In this document: positions 33,563 through 44,326 of the stretch, piece by piece | Numbering within the stretch: position 1 is the stretch's first letter | How the letters are laid out: each line of letters opens with the position of its first letter | Assembly (NCBI GenBank): GCA_021613535.1 | Contig: CP075492.1 | Location: 17,298,001-17,362,000 of the forward strand | Length of the DNA stretch: 64,000 bases | Source: Adineta vaga | Lineage: Eukaryota; Rotifera | Direction: 5' to 3' | Notes under the pieces: generated by a model | What the model was told of the DNA's origin: nothing | The model's input: only the letters and a program-made list of their open reading frames with translations | Database searches by the model: none | Made by a program: the position numbers and the translations under genes

Positions 33563-34532
33563 CTAAGGATGAAATTGAATTGGTTCAGCAAATTGTGTAG
33601 CACCTTCGTGTGACCAATCGAAACCAGTGCAACAATTTCCAGCGAAATGTTGACAATTTTTCTTAGTAAAATGATAAACACCTGCACCATACGATGAATC
33701 TGCATATTCTTTAGCCGCATTTAAAATTTGTGTTGGAGTACGTCGACGAATTCGATAGACTATAATAAAGTAGATAAATTGAAAATCAATGTCTCAAACT
33801 ATTGTTTTACATACCTATCACCTTAATTTTACCATCCTTGTTGAGAGTAAACTTTTCCCATGGTTGAAATTTTACACAAGTTGTCGATTTTGCTGTTTTC
33901 GAATCACCTTCGCCAGATGAGATGTGATAAACTGTACGATTACCAGCATAAATACAATCATGATGATATAAACCACGAGACACTGATACATGATCACCAG
34001 GTTTAAGGAACACGTCCGGATTATCTATACATCATAGAAAATGCGGTACAAAAAAATATCAAATAACACGAACTTGAGCATTCTTTCGGCATTGTTACAT
34101 GATGAGCACAATGTGGACATACTACTTCACGAGTAGAATTATGTCCATCACATTGAAAAAACGGTGGTTGTTGAGATAATTGTTCCTTGTATTTATTAAT
34201 CTGATCCTGACATAAAAGAATCAAAGAATAACAATAACAAAAATATATCTCAAGAAATAACCTTTGTACCATCCAAAGTCAAATGATCTGTACGATGAAA
34301 GTGACAAATATTACCATTTGTATGACTTTCATCGAAGAAAGTTCTTAAAGCATACCACCAAGTTGTTGTAACTACAAAAGCAACTTCTTGACCAACACTA
34401 TAAAACAGAATGAATCCAACATAAGTACAAAGAATCAACTTACCTACTCACTGCATATTCTCGATATACTTCGTTACCAATAAATGTATAAGATTTTAAT
34501 GCTGAATCAACTCGATCTTTGAAAGAAGACAT
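33563..34532 (-). CDS. LRAT-domain protein (NlpC/P60-like thiol acyltransferase/hydrolase)
   Basis: Five exons read leftwards: 34444-34532, 34262-34397, 34074-34206, 33815-34024 and 33563-33759; 254 residues, introns 46-55 nt, all GT-AG with matching phases. The C-terminal half is an LRAT domain: LKPGDHVSVSRGLYHHDCIY, where H141 and H153 (in VYHISS) align with the two His, and KKNCQHFAGNCCTG, where C225 aligns with the catalytic Cys of the LRAT/PLAAT family. These enzymes form acyl-thioester intermediates in phospholipid or retinoid acyl transfer. The N-terminal 120 residues (GQEVAFVVTTTWWYALRTFF, CHFHR.DH, VVCPHCAHHV...C) are an unfamiliar extension with a possible metal site. No signal peptide is seen; a C-terminal membrane anchor, common in the family, is absent. 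The previously obvious ORFs in this stretch are single exons of this gene. Confidence 0.85.
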
Positions 34533-34622
34533 AATTGATTTATAAAGAATCTAGAATAATAGACCTCAACAATTACTCAATATTTCTAGATATTTTTCTC
34601 AGCATGTAACGAAAAAACTCTT

Positions 34623-34644
34623 CGGTGTGGGTGTTGGTGTGCGT
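34623..34644. repeat. single G-rich telomere-like tract (one arm only)
   Basis: CGGTGTGGGTGTTGGTGTGC with no complementary arm nearby. Possibly a half element of the palindrome family (number 11). Confidence 0.5.
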
Positions 34645-36603
34645 AAATAAGTATATGATAAATCGAAATGTTAATGTAATATAGAATTCAAATATGAATC
34701 TTTTCCTCTCTTTCTAACTCTTCTCCCCTTGTTGTATGGTCAACTCAGTTGTCAAATTGTATGTTATAGTCATTATACTCCTCTTGAAAAGAAAATCATA
34801 AAGAGGTCGCCACTTAGCAAATTATATCACTTATCCTTTTATATTCCTGTTCTCTCTAGATATTCTTTATTCACAAGTGTTGATTGTCCAAAATATGTTC
34901 TTGTATAGTTCTACTTAATTAGTTGTGTTTTTTTAATAATTGCCCATCTAGTTATAAAGTGACAATAAATCTGAGTAGTAAAAAAATAAATAAATAAAAG
35001 AATTTCTTTGCTGCTTTCTTTTGACTTTGGATAATAAAATGAATACAAAAGTATGATGATGCTGTCACATATCAGCAGAACTACAAAGTATATAAAAAGA
35101 GAGAATCAATAACGTTTTACATGGATTACGAGAAAAGAATAGATTTTATGATAAAGAGAAACAATAAAAGAGAATAAATGTGTGGGCTACATACATCTAT
35201 AAATATTCGGATTTTGTAGTGAGTCTTTCGGTATAGCTTTGACTATGGATTTGTTTCTTTAGTGATCAATAAATTTTAAAAATGATCACAGAATGAACAA
35301 ATCCGTATTCAAAGTATACCATAACTCTTCAAATATTTTAAAATCACATAAATATTGAAATTTCAATGCTGAGCATTAGTGATACTTAGGAAATATACAG
35401 TTAGCTTTTATGTGTTATACTCGTCGCAAACGCGCACTTTTACCTTCATCCTCAAGATCAATTTCTATTCTAATAATTATAGCTTTACAACAATATTACA
35501 ACAGAATAGAGCAAGAAATCTTCATGAACGATAAGATCTATTCAAATGGTCTTGTACCAAAATCACCAGATAATAATTTAAGCAAACCAATGATCATTAT
35601 CTCTCGAAATAGACGAGATATTAATGTCGACAAATAAAATGATCTTATATTGATTAGATAATTGGTTAAACTCAACATAAAATATATGATTGTCCATTGT
35701 TCAATAGTCTTATTCTCATTTTGTGTTGCCAAAAAATACCATAGTACATTTCAATTCATTCTATTTGACGTGTCACACAACATCCATAATCAAGTAGAAT
35801 ATCATATAAAAGACGAGAATATAATGATTGTAGTGATAAAAATCATCAGAGAGATCATTTCTAGGTGAAGAATTCGAGATATTCGCGATGTTGGACCATA
35901 TGTACATGCATATCGATCAAGAAGAGATGTTATTAAGAGATTCAATTTGAAGTAAAAATACTAAAAGAAAGAGTCTGAATTTACAGGTGAAACTATCGGA
36001 TATATTTGCAAAAACTATTGCTTGAAGATCGATTAAAATATTGTGGAAAAAAATTAATGATATCAATAAATGAAACTGAGAGTGTATAAAAACAAAATGA
36101 ATTCTTTCAAAGAGTTGATTGAAGAAATGTAAAAAAATTCCTAATGAAACCAATAATTGGAATAATGAGAGGAAGTTTAGTAACAAATCTCTCTTGTACA
36201 AGATTCAAATCATCGATAATATTTCATTATTTGATAACATTTAGTGTAGATTATTTTAAATGTAGGTAGAATGGACAAAAATATGACATTATATCTAAAG
36301 AAATCTTTGATGAATTCTAGAAAAACATTGTTCGGATAGAAGGTATAGTGTTTAAAAAAATGATATTCAATGCTTTACTTCAAAAGTGTTTCGTTTGCCG
36401 TGAATTGTTAATTGTCATAATGGTGTTCTGTTATCAGGAAAAAGGATTTGAGAAAAAAAATGTTCTCATGAATTATTCAGATCTTTTTACGTGAGAAACT
36501 CAGCAATTATATGAAAGGAGTTAATAATATTAACAGTATAAAAACACAGATGAAATATTGGTAATGCTCATAAGCTTAATAGTATTGAGATTGCAGTGAT
36601 CAC

Positions 36604-36681
36604 GATGGTGCAGGGTGAGGATGTGAGTGAGAGTAGTATATTTACACATCAATCATATCTACACCCACACCCTCAAGATGG
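36604..36681. repeat. telomere-like palindromic element 12
   Basis: GATGGTGCAGGGTGAGGATG on the left, spacer, then CTACACCCACACCCTCAAGA and TGG on the right. It has the best-preserved right end of the family. Confidence 0.8.
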
Positions 36682-37026
36682 TTTTTTTTTACAGTTTACC
36701 TGTATAATGTATGGTAAAAACACCATTTTATTACTGATCGATGTCTCGCACAATCTTGAGAAGAGTAAAACGTTATAAAATAATAAAAAGGAAAAAACAA
36801 AATATCCATGACAATTGCTATTATCTGCGTCAGTCAAGAAATGAATGAATACAGAAAAAGAACAATAGAAAGATGAAAAGGAAAGAAAATGGGCTTTCTT
36901 TTTATCCTTAGTTGCATTCAACGAATTAAAATAAAAAACCATCAATATAAAACATTATCAACATTCTTAAACGTATTTACGATTCTACGATTGGTAAAGA
37001 CGTTGCATTGTATTTAACTCGTTCGA

Positions 37027-38753
37027 ATGTCGAAAGCAGCTGCACCATCATTAACAACAATTCCAATAGAGCTCGTGTATCGAATTCTTGATAAAATGAG
37101 TCCAAAACGTATCATGATAAGTCTACGTGGTGTCTGCCAGAGACTGAACGATATCACAGATAACTATGCGCCATACAAGGTAAACTTGTCAGATCCGTGT
37201 GATCGTCCTTTTCTACGAAGTCTAGTTTTCATAGTGGCATTAGAAATTTCTTTTAATGAAATTAACACAGATAATCGGTTCAATGTCATCAACAGACTTT
37301 TCATATATATTCTAGGAATACAATCATATTTGCTTGAAAGCTGGAGGAATGGATCCTGAGAAGTTTAAACCATTAGCGAATGCTCTGAAATTCAATCGAG
37401 TAAGTCATCAATTATTAAAACTATACAAGACAATCATCTCTATGTTCTTATTGTGCACGAACAGACAGTAACGAAGTTTGAGTTCAGAGGTGATCATATC
37501 GGGGGGAGAGGTGCTAAAATGTTGGCTGAAGCGTTGATGATCAACCGAGTATGTTTTCATTAGTGATATCACGGATAATTCAATTTCTGTCTAGACAATA
37601 TCTATCATTCATATTGGAGCTAACTGTTTCGATCCTGATGGTGTGAGAGCATTGGGTAAATCGTTAAGGTTCAATCAGGTATATTTCTACAATTGACAAT
37701 CTAGATCATTCATATACCAGTGACTATTTATGCTTGAAGGGTGTAACAACGGTCGATCTCGGTACCTCTACAGCTGGTGCGGGGGGTGCTGAAGCATTTT
37801 TTTGTGCATTGACAACCAGTAGAGTACTACCACCCATTTCTGTAAATTATGACGATCAATCGTAACACAATGAAGGGTTTTAGACACTCCAGAAATTGGC
37901 CATACGTCGCTATAGAATCGAATTATCTAGTGTTGGTATGTTGGCAGATGCATTGAAAGTCAATAAGGTTCACTACATCATTTGCTGAGCGAACGTAGGG
38001 AAATCATTTCATTTTTATCTTCTTGAAGACATTGACAGAACTCGAGTTGGAAGTGAATGACATAGGTGTCGAAGGTATACAAAAATTAGCAGAAGCATTG
38101 AAAATCAATCGTGTAAGTCATACATTGTACGCATTTGCCACAAGCTTAACGATGATCTATCCTTGAATGGTAGACAGTAACACATATCAAACTGGAGCAC
38201 AACCGTCTTGGTTCTGGGAGTGCATGTGCTCTCGCTGAAGCACTTAGTGTCAACAACGTATATTTCCAATCTTTCCTGAAATGATCAACGCAACGAATTC
38301 TTGTCTTTTCTAGACACTGACAGACATATCTCTCAGAAGCAATAATATAGGTGCAGTAGGTGCTGAAGCATTAGCCGAAGCACTGACGACGAATCAGGTA
38401 GTTTTTCGATTTAAATTTATTCTGATGGCTACAATTTCTACTTGAATATCATTGACAAGTAGGGATTGACAACAATTGATCTCGAATACAACGAGATTGG
38501 TCCTGAAGGTGCTCAAAGTTTTGCGCAAGCATTACAGATCAATCAAGTATGTTTTCGATGAAGTAAGACTCGAAGTCAACCTGATGTTCCTCTCGGTAGA
38601 CACTGAAGAAAGTAAAATTGGGTTCAAACAAAATCGGTGAGAAAGGTTCTAAAGCTTTGGCAGCTGTTACAAGAGTAAGATAGTCGATGATTATTGCTTC
38701 AATACATTGTTTTTACTTGATAGAATGGTCTTGAACTCAGCTTCTATCATTAG
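37027..38753 (+). CDS. F-box/LRR protein 2, exon-modular
   Basis: Twelve exons: 37027-37179, 37316-37399, 37465-37548, 37595-37678, 37740-37823, 37884-37967, 38029-38112, 38174-38257, 38314-38397, 38463-38546, 38600-38674 and 38724-38753; 337 residues. Exon 1 is an F-box (IPIELVYRILDKMSP, GVCQRLNDIT). Exons 2-10 are nine consecutive 84-nt, phase-0 units, each one leucine-rich repeat (for example TLTELELEVNDIGVEGIQKL; TLTDISLRSNNIGAVGAEAL). Exon 11 is a shortened repeat and exon 12 supplies nine residues and the TAG. Introns are 46-65 nt except the first (136 nt). It lacks strong similarity to gene 1 outside the repeat consensus, so the two are not a recent duplication. The likely role is an SCF adaptor, inferred from domains. 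Confidence 0.85.
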
Positions 38754-39422
38754 AGTAGCATTCTTACTTCGATAAAGTTGTACGGCCAACGATCGCTTCG
38801 AGAACAAGTACATGATACTTGCGAATTATCTTTTAATAAAAATTCCTTCTAAACAATAAAACCTGTCTATATACATGTCTTATCTCGAGGGTGTGAGTAA
38901 ATGAAAGATACTGACCCACACCCTTTTTTCCAGTATAAGGATCCATTTTTCTGAGTAATAGAGGCATAGAGTAGATTACACTTGATTATCAAAAGGATGT
39001 TCACTCTCTTACTTTCAGTTTTTCGAACCAATTGTACCAAAAAGTTACAATTTACACATATATATTCGAAAACAAATATAAAACATTTATAGATTTTGAA
39101 AAACATGGACATACACGAAAATCATAACTGTGATTTATCGATCTAATCGACCAACAATATGCTGAACGTTTTCAGAAGCTTGTATTTACAAAAGACCAGA
39201 CAATATGGAATAATCAAAACTAAAATGTTTTTTTCTTTTCATCATAGAATTATTTTATCAAATATTAATTGAATTCACAAAATCCTCTTTGTTTTACATC
39301 GTCTCGGTATGCATGGAAATACCTTGAATTTTGAGATCACTTATAATCTGTTATCTCATTTCTTCAATGTATATATAAAAAACTATTTCATATAAAGAAC
39401 AAATAATTTATTTTGTTTTCTT
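38754..39422. other. intergenic between convergent genes
   Basis: Spacer between F-box/LRR gene 2 and the 3' end of the NHL gene. It contains AATAAA near 38857 and palindromic element 13. Nothing else is seen. Confidence 0.5.
38885..38923. repeat. telomere-like palindromic element 13
   Basis: CGAGGGTGTGAG on the left, a loop, then ACCCACACCC on the right. Short and well paired. Confidence 0.75.
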
Positions 39423-40475
39423 TTAACACGAACTTTTATCAATAAGAAATTTTTGAACACGAGTATTTAAAGTGTCAGTAACGTATAAATGTCCTTGTCG
39501 ATCAAGAAATACATCTGAAGGATAATGTAATTGATCTGTTGCAGAACCTTTACCATTTCCACCCGCAATTAAGATACCATTTGTTGCATCTTTTAACCAA
39601 CGCATAATTCGATGATTTTCATGATCTGCAACATAAACTGATCCTTGTTGATCAACATAAACACCTGATGGGCGATTAAGGTTATTAAATTCATAATCCG
39701 AATGACCAATAAGAAGAATTGGTTCATCATTATCTTCACTTATTTTAAGTATTCGATCAGCTAAAATTCCAACAGAATAAACCGTTCGTTTTTCATCAAC
39801 ATAAATAAAATTTGTGTGGCCTAAATTAGTTGCAATAATATCTCCACTGAATTCATTATCATTAAAATTCCATTTTGTTATTTGCCCTTTTGCATATTCC
39901 GATACATAAATAAAACCTTGATTATCTTGTCCAATTCCAACAACTTGAATTTGATCAACAAGAACTTCACCCTTTTCTGCATTTTTGTACCAACGAACAA
40001 CTCGATAATGTCCTCCATCAGTTATATAAACTGTACCATTTTTATCAACAACAATATCTTGTGGCATATTTAATGGAAGTGTATGAGTATCATCTCCATC
40101 AACTGTTAAACCTGCAACCCATTGACCAATTGTTGCATTTTGTTTCCACATAACAACACGATGATTTGAACGATCTGCAATATAAATCGTATCATTATCA
40201 TCAAGAAATATTCCATATGGATCAGCTAATTGATCAAGTCTTCTACCATAATTATTTCCACCTGCTACTGTTATTCCTTGTTTTGACCATGTTGCTGTTG
40301 AACATATTTCACCATCTATTTAGATAAATAATTATAAAAGAGAAAGTTTTTTACAATTCGATTTACTTGAGAAGCTAAAAGGCAAAAAAAATCAATAATT
40401 TATAAATTAACATTCATGAAAATCTTACCTGAAAGTAAGAAGTAAAAAATAAAAGCAAATACTTTTTTCAATCAT
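39423..40475 (-). CDS. secreted NHL-repeat (beta-propeller) protein with 8-nt micro-exon
   Basis: Four exons read leftwards: 40429-40475, 40367-40374 (8 nt), and 39423-40315 as the long last exon, giving three coding pieces with introns of 54 and 51 nt; 315 residues. The first 16 codons give a signal peptide (SICFYFLLLTF). The long exon holds at least five NHL-type blades marked by GIFLDDNDTIYIADRSNHRV, DIVVDKNGTVYITDGGHYRV, GVYVDQQGSVYVADHENHRI and DVFLDRQGHLYVTDTLNTRV, each preceded by Pro-x-G/D. This is a six-bladed beta-propeller type found in animal secreted and membrane proteins and in ubiquitin ligases; here no other domain is attached. The micro-exon is needed to keep frame (phase 2 to phase 1). 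Its flanking GTAAAT donor and TTTTAG acceptor fit the local consensus. The binding partner is unknown. Confidence 0.8.
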
Positions 40476-40926
40476 TATTTTTGTTTTAATATTGACAATA
40501 AAATAAAGCGACCTAAATAAGATTTTATTTTCTGATTCTCTCATCATACATCAACATGTTGAGTATCTCATGATGAGATTCTCATCATATTTTTTTATCA
40601 ATACTTATTTGTCCCCAAAATACAATGAAGAAATATGATAGTCATAGCAATTTTAAGGAAGATTAGTGTCGTTTTCATGAAGAAAACGATGCTTGAGTAA
40701 TTGAATCAGAAGCCATGTGTTAATTTAAGAAAGAGTTTTATAATAGACGATGATAGAAAAGATACAGTTAACGAATATATTCATACTTTAGTAAATTGCA
40801 GATTGTTTATAAACAAGAAAATAGTTACTGTAAATATAGACGAAATTTATAAAACGTTAATTTTTAATTTTTTTTCTCATTTTTTAACGCTCTTATGATA
40901 GAAGACAAAATTTTTATCTAGAAATA

Positions 40927-40986
40927 TCAAGAGTGTGTGTGAAGATGTAAGAGTTATATGTAAATCCTAACACCCACCCTCAAGAT
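40927..40986. repeat. telomere-like palindromic element 14
   Basis: TCAAGAGTGTGTGTGAAG on the left and AACACCCACCCTCAAGATCG on the right; the right terminus is conserved. Confidence 0.7.
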
Positions 40987-40998
40987 CGTAAAAAGAAG

Positions 40999-41212
40999 GG
41001 GAATACGAACTACTAATGATAATGAAGAAACTATTGAAAATACTTCAAATGAGGAAATATCAACATATGTCAATGTAGAACTTGAAGATGATGTGACGGC
41101 AGTAATTTTCAGTGACAAAGCAACACAAACTTAAGATGTTAGTGAAGAAGTTATAGATGATAATACTCATGAAGCATTTGATTTAGATTTTTCTTTCAAA
41201 AAAAAGTCTTAA
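40999..41212 (+). pseudogene. acidic gene remnant with one TAA
   Basis: One frame from about 40999 to a TAA at 41210-41212 is open apart from a single TAA near 41132. It encodes an acidic, Thr/Asn/Glu-rich tail (GIRTTNDNEETIENTSNEEI; later EEVIDDNTHEAFDLDFSF). There is no ATG and no upstream exon I can connect, so it looks like the 3' end of a lost gene. Low confidence. Confidence 0.35.
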
Positions 41213-41716
41213 CATTTTTCGAACAGATAGATATTCAGAATAGAAAGCGAATATAAAATTAACTTTAATTTTCATTTAACTGGATTGATATAACATGCAA
41301 TGCATATAATAAATGAGAAAATATGTACAATTCTTTGTTAAAATCTTATTAAATTTTTTAGCATTGTAAAATATTTCAATAAAAATAAAGAATAACAACA
41401 GAAACGAAATTATATGTCGTCGAGAATGATATCCTTTTCGTACATTGGTATCTTATCAATTGTCGAATGAAAAGAAGCTATATGTGTATGAATAAGAAAA
41501 CTATTTATATAAAAGGTAAAGAAAAAAAATTCAGACGTAAAAATGTTTTTTTTTTCTTTTCGTTCTCTATAATTTCTCAATTATAGCTACGTACTTTTAC
41601 TCGATTTTGATTTTTTTTACATCAATCGATAAAACAGAACACTATTTTCATCATTTAATATTTATATATTTCAGATCACAAGATTAATTTTTGTTTTATT
41701 CTACTCATCACATAGA

Positions 41717-42139
41717 ATGGCATCTGAATTCTTTGTACAAGTTCATGATACAACAAAACAGGTTGGAAATACAATAAAAGCTGGTATAAATTCTGCTGCA
41801 AATAAATGGAATGAAAGTTCTACACTTACAAAAGCATGTATCGTCGGTGTGCCAACTGCAATCGTTGTGCCATTTTCAATGATACCTGCTTTAGGTGCGG
41901 TTGGATTTACATCAGCTGGTGTTGCGGCCGGCAGCATTGCAGCAACTCTTCAAACAGCATCAACCGCAGCAGGAAGTCTTTTTGCCCTTTGTCAATCTGC
42001 TGGAGCGATTAGTGCTATAGCTCTACCAACATCTGTGGGTGTTGGACTTGCAGCTGGTACTACTGCAGGAGGAATAGCAGCCGTAGTTTGTAGAGAAAAG
42101 GATTCTAAAAACAAGAATGATGAAAAAAATACAAATTGA
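41717..42139 (+). CDS. IFI27: interferon-alpha-inducible protein 6/27-like (ISG12 family)
   Basis: A 140-residue intronless ORF with a small amphipathic start (VQVHDTTKQVGNTIKAGINS). It is followed by the Ala/Gly-rich double hydrophobic block of the Ifi-6-16/ISG12 family: MIPALGAVGFTSAGVAAGSI then AATLQTASTAAGSLFALCQS and AGAISAIALPTSVGVG. It ends in a short charged tail. In vertebrates, members are mitochondrial or nuclear-envelope proteins linked to apoptosis and innate immunity; invertebrate expansions exist with unknown roles. The length is typical. The TGA stop is followed by another TGA two codons later. The family call is strong, function in this organism inferred only. Confidence 0.85.
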   Translation: MASEFFVQVHDTTKQVGNTIKAGINSAANKWNESSTLTKACIVGVPTAIVVPFSMIPALGAVGFTSAGVAAGSIAATLQTASTAAGSLFALCQSAGAISAIALPTSVGVGLAAGTTAGGIAAVVCREKDSKNKNDEKNTN

Positions 42140-43143
42140 AGATGATATACATAGAAAAGAATTCGCAGCAAAATTATAAGTGACATCGATTCTTTGCATT
42201 TCCTAATCATTTATTCATATTTTATTTCATAAAAGAAGACATACTTTACTTTGACAAGCATTCGGGAAAAAAAACAATTCATATTGTTTCTTCTTCCATT
42301 GGCGTTTAAAAAGTATGAATAAACTCTCCTATGAATTATTTCTGTTTCGAAATCGAAGAATGTTATTTATTGTTTATTTTGTAATTGTGATGATAATTAT
42401 GATTGATCAATATTTCCATTCGATCGTGCAAGATAATAAACATTTGAAGCAAATTCCTATTCCTGGATTATTATATAGATATGCTTAAAAAATGGAGATA
42501 AAGAAATAATGATAAAATTACAATGAAAGTGAAAAAAAAAGAAGAAACAATTTTAATTTGGTAAATACGAATTCCAAGGTTGATTAAATGAATTATAAGT
42601 AATTTCACTTTCTGAATATGCCATATAACTATGCATATTATAATATCCACGTACTGCAAATATATTTCCACCTGATGCAAGCACATCTGGCCATATTCCA
42701 TGATGTTTACGATACGATAAGAAAACATTCATAAAGAAATAGACACACACACACCCTTGCGAACATATCAGTTTATATCTACATATTGCTAATTAAAAGA
42801 ATATATATATAAAAATAATCTACTTTTTAAAAATAGAACAAAACAAGAATAACAAATTTAATTACATAAAGAGGTCTTGAAAATGATACTGTCATTACAA
42901 AGACTTATTCAAGTATGAAATTAGAAAACTCTATGGTAAATTCTTTCAATTCTTATTTCTTTTGTTGAAGTCAGTTTTCAAATTACAAAAGAAAACAGAT
43001 CCATACAGAATCTCTACAACATTTTCTATAAGAAATATTCTATAGATTTTGCTTTACTTGTTTTTTTCAATATAGTATTGAAGTGTTGTGAATTAATACT
43101 ATATTTTTCGGATTTATTTATTTATTTATTTAAAAAGAAAGTG
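42140..43143. other. intergenic with a gene fragment
   Basis: AT-rich DNA between the IFI27-like gene and the next GPCR. It holds the leftward fragment listed below and a C-rich ACACACACACACCC tract at 42741-42757 that may be half of a palindromic element. A Met-rich in-frame extension upstream of the GPCR ATG is noted there. Confidence 0.45.
42553..42723 (-). pseudogene. C-terminal gene fragment, family unknown
   Basis: Leftward frame encoding about 55 residues (YRKHHGIWPDVLASGGNIFA, VRGYYNMHSYMAYSESEI, NQPWNSYLPN) ending in TAA. The aromatic-rich, Gly/Asn-rich composition looks like the end of a secreted or carbohydrate-active protein, but no start codon, signal peptide or second exon is visible. 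It is probably the last exon of a deleted gene. Confidence 0.35.
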
Positions 43144-44118
43144 ATGCCATTAACAAATTTACCAGCTATTCAAAGAGAAATGATACGATATGGTCTCAGT
43201 ATTTATCTTGCATTAGGTCTTGTAGGTAATGTATTAAATTGTATTATGTTTACAAGAAATTCATATCGTCGTACACCAAGTTCTCTTTATCTACTTTCAT
43301 TATCGATCTTTTCGATGATGTTTCTAATGTGGTTACTTATTCCATCTATTTATGCATTATATTATAGTGAGCTTCAAACACAATCGGTTATTTATTGTAA
43401 AATAAGACTTTATATTGGTCATATTCTTAATTTATATCTACGTTATTCTGTAGTCTTTGCTTGTACAGATCGATATTTTATTACTCGAACAAATATTCAT
43501 CTTCGTTCATTAAGTTCAATTAAAACAGCTAAGAAACTTCTTTTTTTTATGTTTATCATTTTTCCATTGATGGCTATACATATGCCTATTTTAATGGACA
43601 TAAGAAATGGTAGTTGTGGTATGATTGGAATATATAAATTAGTATATGCAATCTATCAACTGATTATTTCGGGTCTTTTACCACCAATATTCATGAGTAT
43701 TTTTAGTATTCTTACCATTAATAGTCTTCATCAACGACATCACACGGGTCAAATACGTATGAAACAAAGTGATCGAGCTTTAACTCGTATGGTTGTTGTT
43801 GAAGTTATAGTAAATATTATAACGGCAATTCCATATTCAATAAATCTTTTATATGGTGCATTAACATATTTTATCATAGATAAGAGTACTCAACGTCTTG
43901 AAATCGAATCATTTATTACTTATATTAGTCGATTTAGGATTTATTTCGTTGGTGTTACTCCTTTCTATGTATTTATCTTCACATCTAAACCATTTCGAAA
44001 TGAATTTATTAGTTTATTTATTAATTTCTTTTACAAATATATCTTACGACAAAGACGAATCGTTCCAATTCATGATCAACACACAACGATACAAACAAAT
44101 AATATTCGAATGACTTAA
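43144..44118 (+). CDS. rhodopsin-like GPCR (7TM) with DRY motif
   Basis: 324 residues from the ATG at 43144; the frame is open upstream without another good ATG, so this Met, which opens a short N-terminus before TM1, was chosen. TM1 contains GLVGNVLNCIMF, matching the GN motif. TM3 ends FACTDRYFITRTN, with a canonical DRY. TM5 is GLLPPIFMSIFSILTI and the third loop reads KQSDRALTRMVVVE. TM7 is degenerate (GVTPFYVFIFTSKPFRNEF), with a Pro-Phe-Tyr in place of NPxxY. A single Cys before TM5 (GSCGM) can pair with IYCKIR of TM3. No introns. It is similar in plan but not closely related to the 22.0/57.0 kb pair. Ligand unknown. Confidence 0.9.
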   Translation: MPLTNLPAIQREMIRYGLSIYLALGLVGNVLNCIMFTRNSYRRTPSSLYLLSLSIFSMMFLMWLLIPSIYALYYSELQTQSVIYCKIRLYIGHILNLYLRYSVVFACTDRYFITRTNIHLRSLSSIKTAKKLLFFMFIIFPLMAIHMPILMDIRNGSCGMIGIYKLVYAIYQLIISGLLPPIFMSIFSILTINSLHQRHHTGQIRMKQSDRALTRMVVVEVIVNIITAIPYSINLLYGALTYFIIDKSTQRLEIESFITYISRFRIYFVGVTPFYVFIFTSKPFRNEFISLFINFFYKYILRQRRIVPIHDQHTTIQTNNIRMT

Positions 44119-44326
44119 AACAAACAATATAGAAACATATATATCCATCTTGAACGGTTGTGTAAGGTTAATGAAAGAAAAACTTACATCCATAATAATA
44201 AAACCTGTTTTCTCGCTTCTATAACGTGATAGAAATCCAAATATTTGTTGATATTTGATCCTTTTATTTTATTAACAATGAAATAATAACACTTTTTTTT
44301 CTATATATCACTATCGTCGATTAAAA

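Larger units (their letters stand above)
34533..37026. other. longest featureless intergenic stretch
   Basis: About 2.5 kb AT-rich. It holds a one-armed G-rich element (34623-34644) and palindromic element 12. Small ORFs at 35410-35637 and 35880-35960 have some protein-like look but no homology I recognise and no continuation. Possibly the graveyard of an old gene. Confidence 0.45.
40476..41716. other. intergenic with a gene remnant
   Basis: About 1.2 kb between divergent genes. It contains palindromic element 14 and, immediately to its right, an acidic coding-like remnant listed separately. No complete gene. Confidence 0.5.

Noticed and set aside
35410-35960. Possible small genes (75-aa ORF and an acidic stretch near 35880)
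   Set aside because: No signal peptide, domain, splice partner or paralogue; amino-acid composition fits AT-rich noise.
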